NCBI GenBank assembly: GCA_902773395.1
Contig: CACYEJ010000013.1
Location: 1-31,782 of the forward strand
Direction of reading: 5' to 3'
DNA: 31,782 nt
Source of the DNA: an uncultured Ruminococcus sp.
GTDB lineage: Bacteria > Bacillota_A > Clostridia > Oscillospirales > Acutalibacteraceae
Shown in pieces: positions 25,008-31,782 of the stretch. A program made the translations under genes and the position numbers. Position 1 is the first letter of the stretch. Every line of letters starts with the position of its first letter. Below the pieces are notes generated by a model, which made no database searches, had not been told where the DNA came from, and saw nothing but the letters and a program-made list of their open reading frames with translations.

Positions 25008-25692
25008 TTATCTCAACTCCAAATCTACTTTTTATTTCATTAATAACTCTGTCAAGCTCTCCTGAATCCTCTCCGTCATGCTTTTTTCCGTTCGACTTGT
25101 ATACTAATTTTTTTAAAACCTGATACATATATGCTTTGGCTAAATCATCTTCGGGATCAAGCCTGCCAATATAGTAAAACGGTGTATCATACTCAATCTG
25201 CTGACCTATGTATTTTGAAAGAATTACAGTATAATTTTTTCCTGCATGAGCACAGGCTTTCTCCTGCAATATTTCAAATCCGTTTTCTGCAAGATATTTT
25301 CTTAGAATATGTGCCCTCGTCATAGGCTGTAATATCAGACGCTTTTCAGGTGATTTCAGCCAATCAGCTCTGCTTATAATATCACATATTAGCTCCGCTC
25401 CCATGCCTGCCATAACAATATCATCAGCTTCGTCCTGTGATATTTTATCCAGACCGTCACTCAAGCGTGTTTTCACTATATCCTCGCAGTTGAATTTCTT
25501 AATATTTTCCAGTCCGCTTTTTAGTGGAAGAGGTCTGATATCAGCGGCTATTGCAGATTTTATAAGATGTGTTTTTGCCAGCCATATAGGAAGGTATGCG
25601 TGATCTGTGCCTATATCGGCAAGCGTGGTATCCTTCCTGACAAAGTCTGCACAGACAGATAACCTGTTATCAAGTTGAAATAATTTGTTCAC
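24994..25692 (-). CDS. trmK: tRNA (adenine22-N1)-methyltransferase
   Basis: The 232-residue SAM-dependent enzyme methylates A22 of certain tRNAs. The SAM-binding motif I is ADIGTDHAYLPIWLA at about 25-39, followed by AAADIRPLPLKSG. DDIVMAGMGAELICDII carries the GMG motif typical of TrmK/YqfN, and LILQPMTR is the later conserved strand. The start is GTG at 25692: AAAGGTG lies six bases upstream, whereas the GTG at 25701 is part of that site. It overlaps the nif3-like gene. A good promoter lies at 25759-25787. Confidence 0.95.
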   Translation of the reverse strand: MNKLFQLDNRLSVCADFVRKDTTLADIGTDHAYLPIWLAKTHLIKSAIAADIRPLPLKSGLENIKKFNCEDIVKTRLSDGLDKISQDEADDIVMAGMGAELICDIISRADWLKSPEKRLILQPMTRAHILRKYLAENGFEILQEKACAHAGKNYTVILSKYIGQQIEYDTPFYYIGRLDPEDDLAKAYMYQVLKKLVYKSNGKKHDGEDSGELDRVINEIKSRFGVEINGNG

Positions 25693-25758
25693 TATATTCA
25701 CCTTTATTGAATTTGTATTATTTACGGCACACTTTTAAACAATATTTTTTTAAAAATT

Positions 25759-25787
25759 TTTATATTTAAATTTTGTATACAGTCCAA
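25759..25787 (-). promoter_or_regulatory. Promoter of the trmK-nif3 operon
   Basis: On the minus strand TTGGAC (25787-25782) and TATAAA (25764-25759) are spaced 17 bp. Just upstream, AATAAC at 25803-25808 and GTTATT at 25818-25823 flank the palindrome ATTATAAT, a possible operator. Confidence 0.55.
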
Positions 25788-25891
25788 AAAAATCTTTGCC
25801 ATAATAACTATTATAATGTTATTGTGTAAAAAAATCAATACAAATTATTCTAAAATTAAAAAATAAAAGGGTATCAAGTCTGATATCTTTA

Positions 25892-25920
25892 TTGACAAAT
25901 TCGGCTGTTAATGCTAGAAT
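25892..25920 (+). promoter_or_regulatory. Sigma-A promoter of the dockerin surface protein gene
   Basis: TTGACA at 25892-25897 and TAGAAT at 25915-25920 are separated by 17 bp. An inverted repeat, TATCA at 25872-25876 and TGATA at 25881-25885, lies directly before the -35 box and could be an operator. The resulting leader is about 233 nt. Confidence 0.7.
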
Positions 25921-26020
25921 TTATTGTGTAAAAGTTTTTTGTTTTCATATACTTTAGCTGTTGTTTTTTTTATTTAAAAATTATTATTTAAACGTTAGAT
26001 AAGTGTAGTTTGTTCGTTTG

Positions 26021-26107
26021 TTGCCGCCTGACAATGATTTTCGTTTATTTGCTGCTGTGGAGAATCATAAAAAAATCAGGTGACGAATATCTCTAAGATT
26101 ATCTTAG
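26021..26107 (+). promoter_or_regulatory. Structured 5' leader of the surface protein mRNA
   Basis: Within the long leader, ATGATTTTC at 26034-26042 pairs with GAGAATCAT at 26060-26068 (nine pairs, one G-U). CCGCCTGA ending at 26031 pairs with TCAGGTG from 26076, giving a two-part stem over 26021-26086. A second palindrome, CTAAGAT at 26093-26099 and ATCTTAG at 26101-26107, follows. Neither has a T-run, so they are not terminators; roles in mRNA stability or regulation are possible. I do not recognise a riboswitch class here. The rest of 25921-26159 is AT-rich. Confidence 0.45.
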
Positions 26108-26159
26108 CACATGAAGTATTACATAACAAAAAACTAAAAAATAAAAAAGGAGAATTTAT

Positions 26160-29100
26160 ATGGCAAAAGCAAAACACGGTTTTAAAGCCAAGATGAAAAA
26201 GTCACTTGCTGTTATTTCATCGCTTGCAATCATTTTGTCTTGCGGTACAACAGGATTGTTTACTGCAAATGCTGCTGAAACTGACAGTATAGTAGCATCT
26301 GAAGCCACGAGTGACGCCAGCAAGATTTATATCTACGATGAAAATGGTAAAGACATTACTGCTAATCCTATCGTTTATCTTGACAACACACCGGCTGCAA
26401 AAGGTAATTTTACTTCAACTTTTACAGCTAAGGTTATGAATGATAAGGGTGAGCTTGTAGATACTAACTTCTCGGCAGCTTTGGAAGCTCAGCCTAGAAA
26501 TAAGCCTCATGTAAGAAAAATATCCGATGAACGTTCAAAAGGTACTTGTAAGGTAACTTTACGTGCATTGGACTACGACAAGCAAGGTAAAGTAGTTCCT
26601 CTCGAACCCGGAACAACACATCTTACATTTGCCGCTGATAACGGTAATTTGTACAGAACTGTTACTGTAGTTGTATATGGACCTGCTACTGACTCATATA
26701 TTTATTGGGGCAACAAGGACACTTTGTTGGCGCTGAATGACTGTAGCTTCTACGGAAGTACTGCTGAATTCAACTATATTGGTGTTCAGGCAATAGCAAA
26801 CCACCAGTACCCGATTTATTATGAATTCACTCCAGATAATTCCACAGATATTATGGAATATTCTGTTTACGATGGTACATATATCGGCGAGGGCACACCA
26901 AAGAGTACTGATAAAGCCGAAATCAGCCAAGACGGTATCTTTACTCCAAAGAAAAACGGTATAGTTACCATTGTTGCAAAAGCTAAAGCAACTCAAACTT
27001 CAGACAGATCATATTCTGAAGGTAAAAAGAAAGTTTTCAGAAAACAAATAGTAAAGGGCATCGAGGTTGAAGTTGAATCAACTGAAGTTCTTCAGACCAT
27101 GCCTAAGTATATTATCGTTACAATTGTTAAGGATAATCCAGCTAAAGCTTTGAATATTACTAATCCTATTTCTGCACTTCAAGCAGGAGAAACTCATCAG
27201 TTTGAAATTGACGCTGAACCGACATATTCAAAGGAACAGGGTTATGAAACAGGTGCTACAGATGTTTTCAGATGGGAAAGCAGCAACCCTGAAATCGCAA
27301 CTGTAGACCAAAAAGGTTATGTAACAGCAATTAGTAAGGGCGATACTAAGATTACTGTATACGCTGAGAATGATACAGTATATTCCGAATGTGACATTCG
27401 AGTTCTTACTAAAGCAACATCTATTAAGCTACCTAAGACTTCTTCAACAAGAGTAGGCGTTACCTCTCAGATAACAGCAACAATGAGTCCGGAAACTGCC
27501 GATGAAGAAATCGAATGGTTCTCTTCTGATCCTACAATCGCTACAGTTGAAGCTGTACCGGTTACACAATTCACAAACACACAGGTTGCTAACATCACCG
27601 GCGTTAAAAAGGGTACTGTTATCATTACTGCAAGAGCAAAGAACTCCGGCGTTGAAGCAAAATGTACAATCAATATTACTGATAAAATTGCCACTGACAA
27701 CCTTTCTTTCTCAAGAAACGACTCAGGCACAATTTACCCTGTTCCGGCTGATACTGCTGTTGAGGTATTTACAACTCAGAATATTACTGTAAATGTAAAG
27801 CTAACAAACAGCGATGGTCAGCAGTCTGACGATAAGGTTAATTGGACTATTTCCGGCAATGACCAAAACAAGTATGCAGTTGTAACCACAAGTCTTCAAG
27901 GTGTTACAATCAAGGGTGTATCTGCCGGCAGAATCAAAATTACTGCAACATCTGACGCAAACAGCAAAATTACAAAGTCTTTCTATGTTGATGTTTTGAA
28001 GAGCAGTGAGATAATCACTATAATCAACAAGAAAAACGGAGAAACTATTTCTTCTAAAAAGTCACTTCAAATTAACAATACTCTTCCCCTCAGCGCTGTA
28101 TTGACAATTAGCGGAAACTATCCTAATAATCATAACGACAGAATTAAGAGCTGGTCTTCCGCAAATACTAAAGTAGCAACTGTTGACAGCAACGGTAACG
28201 TTAGAGGTGTTTCAAACGGTACTGCTTCAATCTCAGTAACAACAGCTTCCGGTCTAAAGAAAACTATAGATGTAACTGTTTTCTCAACATCTTCGGTTAA
28301 TATTTCCAACAATGTTAAGCCGGCTGCAAATGCTTCTTCACTTCCAACAGCCTCACTAACTCTTAACAAATTACTAACCGGAACTTTGTCGTTCACAGTT
28401 ACAGTTAAAAATCAGGACAACAAAATTGTAAGCGATGCCGATGTAGTATGGTCTTCAACAAATGAAGACGTTGCTACTATTAATAATAAAGGTGTTGTTA
28501 CAGCTCATGATGTTGGCACAACTATTCTTACTGTAAAATCAGGTCCTCAGGAGCAGTCCTGCTTATTAACAGTTATCGCTCCTATGGATACTACAGGCTA
28601 CACAAAGATTAACGATACTACTGTATTTGCTGATGCAATTGAGCCTGAGATTTACACACCAGGAAAAGAAGTTTACGAACCGCACCCAACAGTTTCTGTT
28701 GGCAACAATAACCTGCGTGAGAACGTTGACTATACTCTTTCATACGTTGATAATACAAAACCAGGTTCAAAGAATACTAAGGTTGTTATTACCGGTATGA
28801 ATAATTTTGTAGGTTCAATTAATGTTCCGTTCAGCATTTTGCCAAGACCTCTTACAGATTCATCAGTCACAATAGAGGCGATAGCTCCACAGGAATGCTT
28901 GGGATCAAATGTATCTATTACTCCTGACCCTGTAATCAAATGCGATGGTATCACTCTTGAAAATACAAAGGATTACACTCTTTCTTACAAAAACAACCGT
29001 CTTCCGGGAACTGCTACTGTAACAATCAAAGGTGCAGGCAACTACACCGGCACTATTACAGCAGAATTTGAGATCTATTGTGAGCATAAAACACTTAAAA

Positions 29101-31361
29101 ATGTAAAAGTACTCCAGCCGGCTACATATGATAACGAAGGCTTGGAAGAGGGTGTTTGTACTGTCTGCGGAGCTAAGATTCAGAGAGTTACACCAAAAAT
29201 TGGACACTCCTCCAACCCGGCTAAGAGCCTTAGCTTTGAGAATTCAGAAATTGGTATGGTTAAAGGTGACAAAACTACCTTAACTCCGATAGGTGTAGGC
29301 AGAAATAATGCAAGCAAGCCTATTACTGACAGACTTGTATGGCAGTCAAACAATAAGTCAATTGTTACTGTTGATGATAACGGTACGCTTACCGCATTAA
29401 AGAAGGGTACTGCTGTAATCACTGTTTACGGTGAATACGAGAATGTTACAGCGCATTGTACTGTAACTGTTATCGAAAAGGGCATTACTCAGCTTGAGAT
29501 TACACCAAATCCAGCAGCAACAAGAATCTCAGTCTCTACTGAGCTGCATGCATTAGTTAATCCGGATAATACAGATGATGAGCTTATCTGGGAAATTGAA
29601 AACCAGAATATCGCAGAAATCACATCAACCAACAATCAGAGTATCATTGTTGTAGGTAAGGCTGTTGGTTCTACTAAAGTAACTGTTAGAGGCAAATATT
29701 CCAATGTTGTTGCCGAAACAACTCTTAAAGTAACTAACAGAAATGCTTCTGACCTTATTTCTATTAAAGCAAATATTTACAACAATCAGGTTACACTTCC
29801 GACAGGTTCGGGTACATATTCTCAGAAGATCTTCTCGAATCAGGATATTACATTTACAGCTGATTTGAAAGATGCAAACGGCAATAAGTCAGATGATACA
29901 GTTATCTGGACAATCACTAACAACGAGAACGATTATGTCACAATCCCGAACAAGAACGCAGGCGAACCACAAGAGGGTGACTCAATAACAATTCACGGTA
30001 CTTCTTTAGGTACTGCAACACTTACAGCTAGTGCAAAAACTAAGCCAAATGTAAAAGCAGTAATTAATCTTGATGTTGTTAAGAGCTGTAATAATGTTGT
30101 TATTCAAAACAGCGATGGTGTAAAAATCAGCAGTAAGCCTCTTAACGTCAGAGATGGTGTTCAGCTTGAAGCATTGTTGACAACAGATAATCCGGCAAAT
30201 CCGTTTGACCATAGCGACAGCATAGAGAGCTGGACATCAAGTGATCCTACTATTGCTAGTGTTAGTCCTACAGGTTATGTAACAGCTTTGAAGAACGATA
30301 CTGCTGTTATTACTGTTACTACTGCTTCGCACAAGACAGCAAAGGCTACTATCAAAGTATTTACAACTTCAAATATTTATTTCACCAGCGGTTATGATAA
30401 AAATTCTAATCCGCCAACTTTAACGCTTACACTTGAAAACAATAAGGTTGTTAGCAAAAAGCTTGTTGCAACTGTTTACGACCAAAATGAAAAAGCAGTA
30501 TCGGGTGCAACCTGCATTTGGGAATCAAGTGATGACGAAATTGCAACAGTTTCTGACGATGGTACAGTAACAGCTAATAGTATTGGCACGGCTGTCATTA
30601 CTGCAAGATCCGGTGCAAAAGAAACTATTCCTCCTTGCTTAGCTGTAGTAGTTGCACCTATCAAAAATGCAGTGTGCGGCAGTATTCCTGATCAGGTTTA
30701 TTCCCCTGAAATTACAGAATACGAACCGGAACTTCCGACAATTACAGTAAATGATGTTGAACTTTTTGAGGGCATAGACTTTACTTGCGAGTATTCGAAT
30801 AATACTGCTGTTGGTACTGGTAAAATTAAACTTACAGGTATAGGCGATTATACAGGTACTAAGGAATTAACATTCAAAATTGTAAAGAAGAATTTGGGAG
30901 ATCCTGATATTGAAATCAGCGATATCGAGGATCAGGAGTATACTTCACAGAAGATTACTCCGGCATTCACTGTATCTTATATGGGAGTTGAGCTTGTTGA
31001 AGGCACTGATTATACCGTAGCTTATACAAACAATACAAATGTAAGCACAGATGAAAATCCTGCTTTTGTCAAGATTACAGGTAAGGGCAATTATACAGGT
31101 ACTGCTAACAAGAGCTTCAAAATTGTTAAGATTGTAAAGGGCATGTACGGCGATGTTACCGGTGACGGTTCTATTAAGTCAAATGATGCACTCTCCATTC
31201 TTAGAGCTTCTGTAGGCATTGAGAAATACGATGAATTCATGACTAAGCTTGCCGATGTTGATTCTGATAATAAAATTACAAGTGCAGACAGCCTGTTTGT
31301 TCTTCGCTGCAGCGTTGGTCTTGTTGATAAGAAATCAAAGGCTGGTCAAGATATGAATTAA
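26160..31361 (+). CDS. Giant secreted Ig-like (BIG2) protein with C-terminal dockerin
   Basis: This 1733-residue protein has a signal peptide (basic start, hydrophobic core about 14-35, likely cleavage after TANA near 39). It is built of Ig-like modules: two at the N-terminus, then two homologous halves. Half A (about 326-1017) has five BIG2-type modules, recognised by repeated W-S-S-x-x-x-x-I/V-A-T-V and G-x-V-x-A/G motifs. Two smaller modules with YTLSY ... GAGNYTGT motifs follow, then a CxxC element (GVCTVCGAKIQ, about 997-1007). Half B (about 1018-1660) repeats five BIG2 plus two YTG-type modules. The end (about 1664-1723) is a type I dockerin with calcium loops DVTGDGSIKSND and DVDSDNKITSAD. 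It probably docks onto a cohesin scaffold. No catalytic domain, LPXTG motif or membrane anchor is seen. GGAG precedes ATG 26160. Confidence 0.93.
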   Translation: MAKAKHGFKAKMKKSLAVISSLAIILSCGTTGLFTANAAETDSIVASEATSDASKIYIYDENGKDITANPIVYLDNTPAAKGNFTSTFTAKVMNDKGELVDTNFSAALEAQPRNKPHVRKISDERSKGTCKVTLRALDYDKQGKVVPLEPGTTHLTFAADNGNLYRTVTVVVYGPATDSYIYWGNKDTLLALNDCSFYGSTAEFNYIGVQAIANHQYPIYYEFTPDNSTDIMEYSVYDGTYIGEGTPKSTDKAEISQDGIFTPKKNGIVTIVAKAKATQTSDRSYSEGKKKVFRKQIVKGIEVEVESTEVLQTMPKYIIVTIVKDNPAKALNITNPISALQAGETHQFEIDAEPTYSKEQGYETGATDVFRWESSNPEIATVDQKGYVTAISKGDTKITVYAENDTVYSECDIRVLTKATSIKLPKTSSTRVGVTSQITATMSPETADEEIEWFSSDPTIATVEAVPVTQFTNTQVANITGVKKGTVIITARAKNSGVEAKCTINITDKIATDNLSFSRNDSGTIYPVPADTAVEVFTTQNITVNVKLTNSDGQQSDDKVNWTISGNDQNKYAVVTTSLQGVTIKGVSAGRIKITATSDANSKITKSFYVDVLKSSEIITIINKKNGETISSKKSLQINNTLPLSAVLTISGNYPNNHNDRIKSWSSANTKVATVDSNGNVRGVSNGTASISVTTASGLKKTIDVTVFSTSSVNISNNVKPAANASSLPTASLTLNKLLTGTLSFTVTVKNQDNKIVSDADVVWSSTNEDVATINNKGVVTAHDVGTTILTVKSGPQEQSCLLTVIAPMDTTGYTKINDTTVFADAIEPEIYTPGKEVYEPHPTVSVGNNNLRENVDYTLSYVDNTKPGSKNTKVVITGMNNFVGSINVPFSILPRPLTDSSVTIEAIAPQECLGSNVSITPDPVIKCDGITLENTKDYTLSYKNNRLPGTATVTIKGAGNYTGTITAEFEIYCEHKTLKNVKVLQPATYDNEGLEEGVCTVCGAKIQRVTPKIGHSSNPAKSLSFENSEIGMVKGDKTTLTPIGVGRNNASKPITDRLVWQSNNKSIVTVDDNGTLTALKKGTAVITVYGEYENVTAHCTVTVIEKGITQLEITPNPAATRISVSTELHALVNPDNTDDELIWEIENQNIAEITSTNNQSIIVVGKAVGSTKVTVRGKYSNVVAETTLKVTNRNASDLISIKANIYNNQVTLPTGSGTYSQKIFSNQDITFTADLKDANGNKSDDTVIWTITNNENDYVTIPNKNAGEPQEGDSITIHGTSLGTATLTASAKTKPNVKAVINLDVVKSCNNVVIQNSDGVKISSKPLNVRDGVQLEALLTTDNPANPFDHSDSIESWTSSDPTIASVSPTGYVTALKNDTAVITVTTASHKTAKATIKVFTTSNIYFTSGYDKNSNPPTLTLTLENNKVVSKKLVATVYDQNEKAVSGATCIWESSDDEIATVSDDGTVTANSIGTAVITARSGAKETIPPCLAVVVAPIKNAVCGSIPDQVYSPEITEYEPELPTITVNDVELFEGIDFTCEYSNNTAVGTGKIKLTGIGDYTGTKELTFKIVKKNLGDPDIEISDIEDQEYTSQKITPAFTVSYMGVELVEGTDYTVAYTNNTNVSTDENPAFVKITGKGNYTGTANKSFKIVKIVKGMYGDVTGDGSIKSNDALSILRASVGIEKYDEFMTKLADVDSDNKITSADSLFVLRCSVGLVDKKSKAGQDMN

Positions 31362-31435
31362 TTCTCCTTACTTATAGCGGATACGTTCTATATTATTGTT
31401 ATGCTATAATGCCTAATCATATTTTTTATTAATAT

Positions 31436-31484
31436 AAAGCATCATTGAGCACTATATATTGTACTCAATGATGCTTTTGTTTTA
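31436..31484 (+). terminator. Intrinsic terminator of the surface protein gene
   Basis: AAAGCATCATTGAG at 31436-31449 pairs perfectly with CTCAATGATGCTTT at 31464-31477 around a 14-nt loop, and the 3' side continues TTTGTTTT. It lies 75 bp after the stop codon. Confidence 0.88.
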
Positions 31485-31516
31485 CTGTCTATCTCCTTTG
31501 CCCTATAAAAAATAAA

Positions 31517-31548
31517 GCCCACAAAATAACCGCAGTTAAGTTGTGAGC
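31517..31548 (-). terminator. Intrinsic terminator of the right-edge minus-strand gene
   Basis: On the minus strand GCTCACAA (31548-31541) pairs with TTGTGGGC (31524-31517), with an inner AAC/GTT pairing, and is followed by TTTATTTTTTA. It sits just beyond the stop codon at 31557. Confidence 0.8.
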
Positions 31549-31556
31549 ATATAAAA

Positions 31557-31782
31557 TTATTGACCGGGAAGATTTTTGATTATTGGTTTCAGCGCAGCCA
31601 TAATAACCCTGCTCTGACTGTTGTTGTACTTCTGATTGATGCGGTTGTTGACTTCACAACGGGTGCGTGAGGTGTTTACTATATTGACAATATCTTTCTT
31701 GTTTCCCGCATATTTTTTAAGCTCGGACGAGAACAATTTGTTTAGAGCTGCACTGTCAATTTTCAAGGATTTCGAGGTTTGT
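31557..31782 (-). CDS. C-terminal fragment of an unidentified protein (cut by window edge)
   Basis: The reading frame ends at 31557 and stays open to the window edge, so only about the last 75 residues are seen; a TTG at 31766 has no ribosome binding site and is not a convincing start. The fragment is basic and helical (ELKKYAGNKKDIVNIVN, then NRINQKYNNSQSRVIMAALK) and ends in KPIIKNLPGQ. It might be the tail of a NYN-type nuclease-like protein, a guess based on the general look of the C-terminus only. A strong terminator follows, which supports it being a real gene end. Confidence 0.6.
   Translation of the reverse strand, partial: QTSKSLKIDSAALNKLFSSELKKYAGNKKDIVNIVNTSRTRCEVNNRINQKYNNSQSRVIMAALKPIIKNLPGQ

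Overview
The window looks like a piece of a low-GC Firmicutes chromosome, most likely a Ruminococcus-type member of the Oscillospiraceae. The evidence is the AT-rich intergenic DNA, strong GGAGG-type ribosome binding sites, canonical sigma-A promoters, Firmicutes-type housekeeping genes (polA, alr, trmK) and a giant Ig-like surface protein ending in a type I dockerin. No rRNA, tRNA, insertion sequence, integrase or CRISPR array is visible.

Layout. Positions 1-62 hold a palindrome-rich dispersed-type repeat. A small DUF3592-like membrane protein (380-799) follows, then an OmpR-family response regulator and sensor kinase pair (1030-3382). Next is a cation diffusion facilitator (3687-4568) whose leader matches the NiCo (czcD) cobalt/nickel riboswitch and carries a 14-bp terminator hairpin. 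Two paralogous small proteins (4913-5140 and 5392-5616) come next. Both have an 11-bp-period direct repeat and a shared promoter core upstream. Two tandem 94-nt structured elements with compensatory base changes sit directly before the start codon of the first one. A YitT-type membrane protein (5739-6722, minus) closes this part.

From 17166 down to 6806 on the minus strand there is a tightly coupled five-gene operon: MoxR-type AAA ATPase, DUF5682 protein, VWA protein, SWIM zinc-finger protein and DUF4132 protein. It has the same gene content as the E. coli yehL-yehM-yehP-yehQ plus yehI/molR set. Its genes overlap by 4 or 40 nt or are 11 nt apart. The physiological function is not established. 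The ATPase and VWA parts suggest a remodelling or metal-insertion machine, and the DUF5682 protein has TIKI/EreA-like motifs.

Upstream of it lie an XRE regulator and a membrane-anchored ImmA/IrrE-type metallopeptidase with a Cys/His tail (17294-18510), a small two-helix membrane protein (18666-19052), polA (19164-21755), alr (21852-23039), an EamA-family transporter (23259-24143), and the overlapping nif3-like and trmK genes (24249-25692). A 467-nt divergent intergenic region with two good promoters leads to the 1733-aa secreted dockerin protein (26160-31361), which contains two collinear homologous halves. The window ends with the 3' end of a minus-strand gene.

The least explained items are the tandem 94-nt RNA-like elements with their duplicated small genes and regulator-type boxes, the five-gene MoxR/VWA system, and the membrane ImmA peptidase.
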